Assembly: GCA_027364775.1 (NCBI GenBank)
Contig: DAHXOS010000072.1
Coordinates: 1-15,116, forward strand
DNA length: 15,116 nucleotides
DNA from: a bacterium
GTDB lineage: Bacteria > Patescibacteriota > Microgenomatia > Daviesbacterales > UBA10151
Reading direction: 5' to 3'
Under the pieces are notes generated by a model that worked only from the letters and a program-made list of their open reading frames with translations, had not been told where the DNA came from and searched no databases. Shown here piece by piece: positions 6,120 to 12,246 of this stretch. The position numbers and the translations under genes were made by a program. Every line of letters begins with the position of its first letter. Positions within the stretch are counted from its first letter, which is position 1.

Positions 6120-6907
6120 TGCCGCAGCAAGTAGTATTAGAGACATCATTTCAAATATCTAAGAACTTTTTTCAATGGTGCGAGGACTTGCTACAAGAGA
6201 ATCAAGAAATAGAGTTTCTATCAACATTTTTTATCCTATATGAATTCAGGATAAGTTTGATCAAATCAGCCATCGATTTCTTTAATTTAGTAAGAATTAC
6301 AGATAATCCATCTATCGCATTAGCCGAGTGGTCCAATCGCTTTAGCCCCAGGAGCCTAAAAAATGTTCTTTTGGTGCACTCTTCTCTGCTTCAATTAAAT
6401 GATTCTATAAAAGCAGATGTTCCTAATTATTTAGATTCTTTAGAATCCTGCATAATTTATTTAGATAAAAACTTTGATACCAATATTAGGAGGATCGTAG
6501 GAAATTTTTCAAAAGACCCAATAGTCCATTTTCAAATTAACAGTAGGGAGGATTTTGCTAAATTTAATGAACTATATAACTCTAGACCTTGTATTCCTTT
6601 AGTTGATTTCTGGAAGCAAAACACCCAAAGCTTGGATTTGTTCTTAGAAAAAGGACCCCTTTATCCTAAAAATCCTGGGTTTCAAAAAATATACAAAAAA
6701 CTCCAAGTCTTAAAATCAAAACCTGAAAGTGGTGACAACCCATCTGTTAATAAAGCAATTGGAGATGCTGTTATATCAGTTGATCAGCCAAAATCTACCA
6801 CAATTTGGACTTTAGATGCCTCTTTTATTGCACTATCGGAGATATTAGAAAAAGAATACACGCTACACAAAAAACCTAAGTCAGCAACAAAAGTTAATAC
6901 TAACTAA
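6119..6907 (+). CDS. PIN-like domain protein, probable nuclease, third gene of the cassette
   Basis: 262 residues; the ATG shares its A with the stop of the previous gene. The pattern is that of a PIN nuclease with an enlarged middle. VVLETSF (Glu8) stands at the end of strand 1, where VapC-type PIN domains have Asp-Thr-Ser. STFFILYEFR gives Glu42 in the 'S.....E' helix. GDAVIS (Asp216) and TIWTLDASF (Asp233) are the last two acidic sites, 17 residues apart as usual. All four acidic positions are filled, with Glu replacing Asp at the first. A normal VapC has ~130 residues; here ~170 residues, mostly helical, separate the second and third sites, so this belongs to an unusual PIN-like branch. 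PIN domains cut RNA, or sometimes DNA, with Mg or Mn. Being last in a tight operon behind two possible controllers fits a toxin or defence effector. The short tail is basic. Confidence 0.6.
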   Translation: MPQQVVLETSFQISKNFFQWCEDLLQENQEIEFLSTFFILYEFRISLIKSAIDFFNLVRITDNPSIALAEWSNRFSPRSLKNVLLVHSSLLQLNDSIKADVPNYLDSLESCIIYLDKNFDTNIRRIVGNFSKDPIVHFQINSREDFAKFNELYNSRPCIPLVDFWKQNTQSLDLFLEKGPLYPKNPGFQKIYKKLQVLKSKPESGDNPSVNKAIGDAVISVDQPKSTTIWTLDASFIALSEILEKEYTLHKKPKSATKVNTN

Positions 6908-6931
6908 CCTATCTACTCTCCAAGTAATAGA

Positions 6932-6937
6932 TATAAT
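6932..6937 (+). promoter_or_regulatory. -10 box for a leaderless start
   Basis: TATAAT, then TAACTC, then ATG at 6944. The six-base gap and absence of a ribosome binding site imply a leaderless mRNA. It is still perfect although the gene it serves has lost its 3' half. Confidence 0.55.
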
Positions 6938-6943
6938 TAACTC

Positions 6944-7381
6944 ATGGAGATAAACCAAAGTTCTCAAAATAACAATTTAACTGTTAAACAGAAAAAGTGG
7001 CTCAAATACTATATTGAGACTGGTAATGCTACTCAAGTTACCATTAAAGCATATCATTTAGATCCAGAAACTCAATACCACTCAGCTGCACAAATCGGTT
7101 ATGAGAACTTGAAAAAACTTGATATTGGGGAAATGATGGAGCTTATGGGACTTACTAATAAGGTGCTACTACAAGTTTTAACTGTAGGGATTGCTAAACC
7201 AGAGAAGTCAGAACTTATTATCAATTACTTTGATAGAGATTTAGTAACACGGTCGTACATAATTATAGATCCTGCTACAGAAACATTCAAACTAAAGGAT
7301 TTCTCTGAAGTAATTGAAATCACAACTTTGCCTTTTAACATATCATCGGAAAAACCTCTATCTTCGTTACCTAATATATAG
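6944..7381 (+). pseudogene. Terminase-small-subunit-like protein with its 3' half replaced
   Basis: The first ~84 residues read like phage/CPR terminase-small-subunit-like proteins: LTVKQKKWLKYYIETGNATQ, then AAQIGYENLKKLDIGEMMEL and the LLQVLTVGI helix. The start is an HTH-type DNA-binding region of packaging proteins, but such stand-alone CPR proteins may have another use. From about 7200 the frame leaves family sequence, and from 7225 on it is simply the antisense strand of the convergent methyltransferase gene (157 bases of overlap). A natural protein would have its own ending, so a deletion or insertion joined the broken gene to the end of the neighbour. The N-terminal DNA-binding domain could still be made, with a ~60-residue nonsense tail. 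Promoter and start are intact, which suggests recent damage or retained use. Confidence 0.6.
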
Positions 7382-7731
7382 ATTGCTCGTTCAGGATGTT
7401 TATATTCTTCTAATGGAATAGCTCCAATAAATTGCTCAACATAAATGATTTGTAGATTAGATGGCAGGGATTTCTCCATAGCTTCAAAAGTTTGAAAATT
7501 CCATAGAGGAAGATGTTTAGTAACATCTAAAGTGTCAGAATTTTGTCTTTTATAATTTCCTTCTATAGTAAAAACAAAAGATGCTCCAAAGATATAGGCA
7601 CTTCTAAAAAGAGTTCCTAGATTCACTTCAAATTTGGGTTTATAAAAACCGATTCCAAAGAAACCTCTTTTAGGTTTAATTAATAAACTCTTTTCTTCTA
7701 GCTGTTTTAGTAGTTCTTCAATTGAATCCAT
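7225..7731 (-). CDS. SpoU/TrmH-family RNA 2'-O-methyltransferase
   Basis: 168 residues, ATG at 7731. It is a SPOUT catalytic domain alone, using S-adenosylmethionine to methylate a ribose in tRNA or rRNA. The three SpoU motifs are present in order: NLGTLFRSAYIFGA at 37-50 (Asn37, Arg43), AIYILGNEDRG at 116-126 (Glu123), and SLNVSVAGSIIMYD at 147-160 (Asn149). The fold forms a trefoil knot and works as a dimer. A 'GFFGIGFYKPK' opening at 23-33 marks the subgroup whose members lack the extra L30e-like N-terminal domain. The target RNA cannot be told from sequence. Its stop lies just past the break point of the convergent gene, so the end of this frame may have been close to the rearrangement, but all motifs are intact. 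The start appears leaderless. Confidence 0.88.
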   Translation of the reverse strand: MDSIEELLKQLEEKSLLIKPKRGFFGIGFYKPKFEVNLGTLFRSAYIFGASFVFTIEGNYKRQNSDTLDVTKHLPLWNFQTFEAMEKSLPSNLQIIYVEQFIGAIPLEEYKHPERAIYILGNEDRGFSDDMLKGKVVISITSEKSFSLNVSVAGSIIMYDRVTKSLSK

Positions 7732-7737
7732 GAGGCA

Positions 7738-7746
7738 ATTCTAGCA
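7738..7746 (-). promoter_or_regulatory. Extended -10 promoter for a leaderless start
   Basis: The minus strand reads TGC-TAGAAT, then TGCCTC, then ATG at 7731. The six-base gap and lack of a ribosome binding site fit leaderless transcription. Confidence 0.5.
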
Positions 7747-7758
7747 CATGGACAAAGT

Positions 7759-7784
7759 AAGAAATTATTTTGCAGCTATTTCTT
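7759..7784 (-). terminator. Weak hairpin at the end of the membrane-protein gene
   Basis: AAGAAAT and ATTTCTT form a 7-base-pair stem around a 12-base loop, overlapping the stop of the gene at 7776-8015. On the minus strand it is followed by ACTTTGT, a poor U-tract. It is AT-rich and could be chance. Confidence 0.25.
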
Positions 7785-8015
7785 AACCAGTTTGCTTACA
7801 ATTTTAAACAAATAAACTGCAGCAATCATCATCGTTACATGAAAACCATACTCAATATAAAGTAAACCTTGTAAATTTATGCCATTATGAATATGGAGTG
7901 AGTCATGAACCCACCAATTTCCTAAAAACCAGATAAGACAAAGAAAGGATAGCCCAGTTTCACCTGGTGTTAAGAGGAAACGCTTTTTTGGGAAAACTAA
8001 ATAGTAGGAGAACAA
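7776..8015 (-). CDS. Small two-helix membrane protein, possibly 5'-truncated
   Basis: 79 codons from a TTG at 8015; an in-frame stop lies at 8031-8033 and no ATG is near the N-terminus. Two membrane segments are visible: about residues 21-35 (GLSFLCLIWFLGNWW) and 55-72 (EYGFHVTMMIAAVYLFKI). Between them is a His-rich loop, WWVHDSLHIHNGINLQGLLY, and a further His59 at the start of the second helix. The conserved-looking Trp and His pattern could be a metal or haem site, but I cannot name the family. The tail is basic (KLVKK), which would place the C-terminus in the cytoplasm. The first codons overlap the start of the pyrF relic on the other strand, so a rearrangement may have removed the true N-terminus. 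It is read toward the methyltransferase gene and might share its transcript. Confidence 0.5.
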   Translation of the reverse strand: MFSYYLVFPKKRFLLTPGETGLSFLCLIWFLGNWWVHDSLHIHNGINLQGLLYIEYGFHVTMMIAAVYLFKIVSKLVKK

Positions 8016-8020
8016 CTGCC

Positions 8021-8510
8021 AATGCGAAGGTTATTGATTTGAAAACATTAAGCAGTATAAAAGCGGTAATTGAGCGCTAGTAGAAGTTGGACTCATCAGA
8101 TCAGGGCCCAAAATCCACCATGATTACCATTTGGAGGTACTGCCACTGAAAGAGAGTGGATTAAAGCCTGCCAAGGAGAGGGTATGCATGTCATGGTAGG
8201 AGGTCATATGACCCAAAAAGAATTCTTGGCAAGCGAAGGATGTTTTATAGCTGACGGAGCCCCAGAACGAATCTACCAAGTTGCTGCAGAAGCGTGTGTT
8301 AGGGACTTTGTAGTACCAGGAAACAAAGCAGCGCTTGTAAACCAATACTGTGGACTCTTATCAAGATTTCTAGGAGAGGGTAACTTTACTCTTTACGCAC
8401 CCAGGTTTATTGCCGAAGGAGGCAGTATTTCTGAAACTGGAAAAGTAGCAGGAAAAAACAGGCACACAATTGTTGGTAGCGGAATCTATTTTAAGAAGGC
8501 TTCGGTGTAA
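8021..8510 (+). pseudogene. pyrF: Decayed orotidine 5'-phosphate decarboxylase
   Basis: The 3' half is open from 8124 to 8510 and reads as the second half of an OMP decarboxylase TIM barrel, which makes UMP in pyrimidine synthesis: GGTATEREWIKACQGEGMHV, DFVVPGNK, NFTLYAPRFIAEGG and HTIVGSGIYF, the last including phosphate-binding segments. Upstream, pieces of the first half survive in different frames. ANAKVIDLK (from 8021) matches the strand with catalytic Asp and Lys, and its usual 'HDIPNT' continuation is missing. TLSSIKAVIER ends in two TAG stops. MITI (8120-8131) needs a frameshift to join GGTATE. So the gene has at least one deletion, two stops and one frameshift, and its N-terminal ~60-70 residues are gone. 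The ATG at 8184 is not a real start. If no other pyrF exists, the cell would depend on uptake of uracil or UMP. Confidence 0.7.
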
Positions 8511-8640
8511 TAGAAGAAAAATAGCGAAATCTAGGCTTGGTAATGACCTAAAATCTCTACTTATTATTCCTGCTAGTTTGAGCAAGAACTATCTCGCTAC
8601 ATATTGAAACAACAGCTATAAAAATGAGATATTGTAATTA

Positions 8641-9831
8641 ATGCCCGGTCAAAAAGGTTTTGCTACGATTTTTCTTGTATGCATCTTGGGTTTGCTAATA
8701 ATTGGCGGAATATATTATTTATTACAAAGCAACCATTCAATTTTCTTAAGAACGAATAAGTCTAATTCCACAGGGCTAACTCCTCCTCAAACAACTGTAC
8801 GAACTAGCGAAGTAAATTTAAATGATGCTCAAACGAAAATATACTTTGCAGATAAAAACACTCTTTACCGTATGACCTTGGACGGATTAAAACCTTTGAA
8901 AATATACTCATTTATTGATTCAATCCAGAAAATTCAATTTATCCCAAATTCCAATAATTTATTTGTTACAACCATTTCAGATATAAAAAGTGCGGATGAG
9001 AAACGATCTACCGATTGGCTCTTTACCTTTGACAATACAGATAACTTTACTCCTAAAAAGATTTCAACAAATAGTGACCAGAACGCATCACTTTTAGCTG
9101 AACGGTTAGCAGCAACTACAAAATCCGAACATGTCTATGCAAAAGCGTTACCAGATGGAACCTCGCAAATATATTCAGACCCACTCGACGGTTCACAACC
9201 AGTAAAAATAGGTCTGATGAAGAAAAGTCTTGTTACCGTACAACCATGTGAAGGCAATAATCCCCCAGTTAAGGTATATCCAACAGAATTTATTCCTTCA
9301 CTTGATGGAAGTTTACTGATTAATAAAGGGGTAAGTGGGCCTTGCGAGGTAATCTCAGGAGTTGTTATCTCAAGAGATGGCAATACAATCTACAACTTCG
9401 ATTTTAATTGGTATGCCACAACTGCCATTTGGATCAGCAATAATCAACTACTTACAACTAGCAAAAACGGCCCGACCATTTTTACGTTTTCGAATGGAAA
9501 AGTTCAATCCAAAGTGTTAAATGAGCATTTTGATTCTTTTACTCAAGAGGGTCTTTCTCCTAACCACAAATTTTTAGCAATTATAAATCCGAATGAGTTA
9601 AATTTATATGATATAGAAAAACAGAAATTGATAACTGTGGATAAATTTAATAATCCTTCTTCTCACAATACATTCGGGATTGTTGGTTGGAATTCTGATT
9701 CAACAAAATTACTCTATAGTAAAACAAGCTCAAATGAGCTGAAACTTTTCGATCTAACTACTAATAAATCTTACACTATGGTTAACACACCTTTCGATAA
9801 ACAATTATCTTTATTAGCTGCTATAAAATAG
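8641..9831 (+). CDS. Membrane-anchored beta-propeller-like protein
   Basis: 396 residues, ATG start. A basic MPGQKG leads into one membrane helix (residues 7-28, FATIFLVCILGLLIIGGIYY). The Lys-Gly-Phe junction resembles a prepilin peptidase site, but the Glu five residues after the cleavage point of pilins is absent. Next is a Ser/Thr/Asn/Pro-rich linker (30-60), then ~330 beta-rich residues outside the cell. These contain recurrent blades such as KIYFADKNTLYRMTLDGLKP, TSQIYSDPLDGSQP, LNLYDIEKQKL and LKLFDLTTNKSY, which fits a TolB/WD40-type propeller of about six blades. Such domains usually bind proteins or peptides; no catalytic motif is seen. One Cys pair (about residues 203 and 235) could form a disulphide. 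Function unknown. The start may be leaderless: TATTGT lies five bases upstream and there is no ribosome binding site. Confidence 0.7.
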   Translation: MPGQKGFATIFLVCILGLLIIGGIYYLLQSNHSIFLRTNKSNSTGLTPPQTTVRTSEVNLNDAQTKIYFADKNTLYRMTLDGLKPLKIYSFIDSIQKIQFIPNSNNLFVTTISDIKSADEKRSTDWLFTFDNTDNFTPKKISTNSDQNASLLAERLAATTKSEHVYAKALPDGTSQIYSDPLDGSQPVKIGLMKKSLVTVQPCEGNNPPVKVYPTEFIPSLDGSLLINKGVSGPCEVISGVVISRDGNTIYNFDFNWYATTAIWISNNQLLTTSKNGPTIFTFSNGKVQSKVLNEHFDSFTQEGLSPNHKFLAIINPNELNLYDIEKQKLITVDKFNNPSSHNTFGIVGWNSDSTKLLYSKTSSNELKLFDLTTNKSYTMVNTPFDKQLSLLAAIK

Positions 9832-9902
9832 GTAACAACAGTTTTGTATGCAAAACAGCGGAAAATATAAATTACTTCACAATAAAAACTTAAGATAGAT
9901 TT

Positions 9903-9930
9903 AATCTCTTCAGTTTCAGAGATTATTTTC
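9903..9930 (+). terminator. Possible intrinsic terminator
   Basis: AATCTCT and AGAGATT form a perfect 7-base-pair stem with an 8-base loop, followed by ATTTTC. It sits between the propeller gene and the promoter of the next gene. The stem has only two G-C pairs, so it would be weak. Confidence 0.4.
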
Positions 9931-9938
9931 TGCTTAAA

Positions 9939-9947
9939 TGATATAAT
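9939..9947 (+). promoter_or_regulatory. Extended -10 promoter for a leaderless GTG start
   Basis: TGA-TATAAT, then TTTCCTG, then GTG at 9955. The 7-base gap puts the transcript start on the GTG. This also supports GTG as the true start. Confidence 0.6.
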
Positions 9948-9954
9948 TTTCCTG

Positions 9955-10623
9955 GTGAACAGAAAGTTTATTCTTTCAATACTTCTTTTGCTTCTTGTTC
10001 CAATTCTGTTTTTAATAATTGGGAGGATTTTAAATTTTCAATTTGACGTTTTTCTGATGATTCTTGGGGCTCTTGGTTGGTCTGTCGCACTGATCCTGCG
10101 TTTCCCCTTTCTATTCTTAATTAAAAGTAGGTATACATTATCGAAGCAAGTAATATTAATTCCTTTACTTTCGGGACCAACAGAAGAATCAGTAAGGCTT
10201 CTATTGATAATTTTATTTTCTATTACTTTTTCAAAAGCATATTCTTTAGGATTTGGGTGGGCAACAATCGAAGTCTTTTATGCCTTAATCCAAACTCTTG
10301 CCTTGTCAGGTCTCAATAAAAGGACAGATGAAAAAGCGTTAAAGGCAAAAGAGATGGTGAAGCAAATTGGAATGGAAAATATTTTAGAAGCAAATCCATT
10401 ATGGGGAGTTATGGAGAGAATCTCTATATCAGGAATACATCTTTCTTTTAGCCTATTTCTTGCCATAAATCCATTCTTTGTAACTATTATTATGCCTGCT
10501 CACAGTCTTATAAACGAAATTATTTTAAAACTTTCAAAAAAGTCTATAGCTACTTTAGAAATTGTAATTTTTGGATTAGCTGCAATTCTTTTCATTACTG
10601 CTGTTATCTTAGGTCTAAGGTAG
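9955..10623 (+). CDS. YhfC-like intramembrane protease candidate
   Basis: 222 residues with six or seven membrane helices. The motif set resembles the YhfC branch of CPBP/PrsW-type intramembrane proteases. SGPTEESVR gives Glu77, Glu78 and Arg81 (the EExxR motif). GFGWATIEVFYA gives Glu106 (family: 'GhGg.Ea'). VMERISISGIHLSFSLFL gives Glu154, Arg155 and His162, and AHSLINE gives His183. The Gly-His-Gly of the family is Gly-Phe-Gly here, so one usual His is missing and activity is uncertain. The N-terminus is a hydrophobic anchor and the loop at 119-150 is charged and probably cytoplasmic. Members of this clan cleave membrane proteins or modify membrane substrates; the target is unknown. The GTG start is chosen because of the -10 box exactly seven bases before it. 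It stands alone, convergent with tRNA-Asn. Confidence 0.6.
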   Translation: MNRKFILSILLLLLVPILFLIIGRILNFQFDVFLMILGALGWSVALILRFPFLFLIKSRYTLSKQVILIPLLSGPTEESVRLLLIILFSITFSKAYSLGFGWATIEVFYALIQTLALSGLNKRTDEKALKAKEMVKQIGMENILEANPLWGVMERISISGIHLSFSLFLAINPFFVTIIMPAHSLINEIILKLSKKSIATLEIVIFGLAAILFITAVILGLR

Positions 10624-10690
10624 TAGAGATTTTTAAGGTAATTATTGCTAACTTTTCCAAATTTTCAGAGGTTAAATATCTTCTGATTTG

Positions 10691-10762
10691 CTCCCCGACC
10701 TGGACTCGAACCAGGAACCTTCTCGTTAACAGCGAGTCGCTCTGCCATTGAGCTATCGAGGA
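10691..10762 (-). tRNA. tRNA-Asn (GTT)
   Basis: A 72-base cloverleaf on the minus strand. Acceptor arms TCCTCGA and TCGGGGA pair with one T-G wobble; D-arm GCTC/GAGC with a 7-base loop; anticodon loop CTGTTAA with GTT; variable loop AGGTT; T-arm CCTGG/CCAGG with loop TTCGAGT; discriminator G. The anticodon stem ACTCG/CGAGA has an A-A mismatch at its first pair (27-43). CCA is not encoded: CAA follows the discriminator. It lies downstream of rpoD on the same strand. Confidence 0.95.
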
Positions 10763-10796
10763 ATATTAATTAATTGACAATTAACTTTAATTTAAC

Positions 10797-10830
10797 GTGC
10801 TCAGCACTAAATTTAGATCGTTTAACGATC
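10797..10830. repeat. Three palindromes tiled end to end
   Basis: GTGCT-C-AGCAC (10797-10807), CTAAATTTAG (10807-10816) and GATCGTT-T-AACGATC (10816-10830) are each perfect and share their boundary bases. They sit in the 208-base gap between rpoD and tRNA-Asn. No T-run follows in either direction, so a plain terminator is unlikely; an operator, a processing site or a folded RNA is possible. The rest of the gap is AT-rich with no other feature I can support. Confidence 0.5.
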
Positions 10831-10970
10831 GTAGTGAGAATTTTAACCAATTCATTAACTTCTTTCAAGGATAAACCTAATAATTGATCTTAAATCAAAT
10901 TAGAATTTTGAATAACTTTTAACTAATATTCAACTCCCCTAGCTTCTTTTCTCAATTGTGGATAGTTAAT

Positions 10971-12065
10971 TTATTCTAGGTAATCCCTTAACTTTTTAGC
11001 TCTAGTTGGGTGCTTTAATTTTCTAACAGCTTTGGCCTCAATTTGTCTAATTCTTTCCCTAGTTACCCCAAATTCTCTACCAACTTCTTCTAAAGTTCTT
11101 TGTTTACCATCCTCTAAACCAAACCTTAACTGTAAAACTCTTTTTTCTCTTGGAGAAAGAGTATTTAATACCTCATCTAATTGATCTTTTAATAGCTCTC
11201 TGGTAGCCTGCTCATCAGGTTTTAAACCTGGAGCTTCTATAAAATCCCCTAATTGTGAATCATCTTCATCCCCAACAGGAGTGGCTAGTGAGGTTGGCTC
11301 CTGAGAAACCTTAACAATATCTCTAGCTTTTCCAGGATCCATACCTAAAACTTCTGCTACCTCCTCAGGAGATGGTTCCCTACCTAACTCCTGCATTAAC
11401 CTTCTTTGAGCTCTATTAAATCTATTAATGGTTTCAACCATATGAACTGGGATACGAATAGTTCTGGCTTGATCTGCAATAGCGCGGGTGATAGCCTGTC
11501 TAATCCACCAGGTAGCATAAGTTGAAAATTTATAGCCTCTTCTCCAATCATATTTTTCAACAGCTCTCATCAAACCTATATTTCCTTCTTCTATTAAATC
11601 CAATAAGCTCATGCCACGGCCTACATATTTTTTAGCAATGGACACAACCAACCTTAAATTAGCTGAAATTAATTGGTGTTTAGCTCTCTCTTGACCTTTC
11701 TCTGTTTTTTGAGCCAGTTCAATTTCCTGAGCAGCATTTAAAAGTGGGACTTTTCCAATATCTCTTAAATATTGTCTAACAGGATCTGTAACTGATCCCT
11801 CATCTAAGGTTGCTAAAACCTCTAACTCTCTTTCTAAATCTGTGACAGATTTTGGCTCATCTGAAACTTCTTCAGAAGTGGTTTCAAAAACATCAATTCC
11901 TGATTCAATTAATTTAAGATAAAAATCATCCAAAACCTCTAGGTTCTCTTCCGGTTTAGGAAAAACCTGCAAAATCTCTTCCTGAGTAACAAAGCCCCTC
12001 TCTTTTCCTAATTTAAGAAGTTTTTTATCATCCAATACTTGGTTTTTTTGTTTTCTGGTTGCCAT
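10971..12065 (-). CDS. rpoD: Primary sigma factor RpoD/SigA
   Basis: 364 residues from the ATG at 12065, which follows an A/G-rich stretch (AGAAAGAA). A TTG at 12110 would add 15 residues without family support. A short region-1-like domain (about residues 13-62, KKLLKLGKERGFVTQEEILQ) comes first. Region 1.2 is DPVRQYLRDIGKVPLL. Region 2 includes NLRLVVSIAKKYVGRGMSLL, DLIEEGNIGLMRAVEKYDW and the -10-reading helix with KFSTYATWWIRQAI. Regions 3.0-3.2 follow. Region 4 carries the -35-reading helix, TLEEVGREFGVTRERIRQIE. All core-binding and promoter-reading parts are present, so this is the housekeeping sigma. It directs RNA polymerase to promoters like the TATAAT boxes seen throughout the window. 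The gene follows dnaG on the same strand, as in the bacterial macromolecular-synthesis operon, with its own promoter in the 181-base gap. Confidence 0.97.
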   Translation of the reverse strand: MATRKQKNQVLDDKKLLKLGKERGFVTQEEILQVFPKPEENLEVLDDFYLKLIESGIDVFETTSEEVSDEPKSVTDLERELEVLATLDEGSVTDPVRQYLRDIGKVPLLNAAQEIELAQKTEKGQERAKHQLISANLRLVVSIAKKYVGRGMSLLDLIEEGNIGLMRAVEKYDWRRGYKFSTYATWWIRQAITRAIADQARTIRIPVHMVETINRFNRAQRRLMQELGREPSPEEVAEVLGMDPGKARDIVKVSQEPTSLATPVGDEDDSQLGDFIEAPGLKPDEQATRELLKDQLDEVLNTLSPREKRVLQLRFGLEDGKQRTLEEVGREFGVTRERIRQIEAKAVRKLKHPTRAKKLRDYLE

Positions 12066-12213
12066 AGATTCTTTCTGGGTTAAAAATATTTTTAAGTCGT
12101 TACTCTGCAACTTTAATTGTATTTAACCCGTTAAAGCATGGTTACCTGCTTAAGCCACTAAAAACGCCTTCTGTCAAGCGGACCTTATTTGATTCCACCC
12201 AGAAGATGCTGAA

Positions 12214-12242
12214 ATTATATGCTTCCTCTTATTAAAACACAA
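12214..12242 (-). promoter_or_regulatory. Promoter for rpoD in the dnaG-rpoD gap
   Basis: On the minus strand TTGTGT (12242-12237), 17 bases, then a perfect TATAAT (12219-12214), starting four bases after the dnaG stop. The predicted leader is about 140 bases. It contains a small palindrome, TTTAACCCGTTAAA (12122-12135). A second TTGACA within the leader has no matching -10 box. Confidence 0.55.
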
Positions 12243-12246
12243 TAGT

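Noticed and set aside
8184..8510. A short intact gene starting at ATG 8184
   Set aside because: Family sequence continues upstream of this ATG, and the visible frames hold only the second half of the enzyme.
8124..8585. Two minus-strand frames opposite pyrF
   Set aside because: Antisense of the pyrF relic and the following spacer; the plus-strand frame carries the family motifs.
9841..9856. GTTTTG-TATG-CAAAAC hairpin behind the propeller gene
   Set aside because: Only six pairs and no T-run after it; too weak to call a terminator.
12171..12176. TTGACA-like -35 box (minus strand) nearer to rpoD
   Set aside because: At 17-18 bases downstream the sequence is CTTAAG/TTAAGC, a poor -10 box; the TATAAT at 12214-12219 is better.
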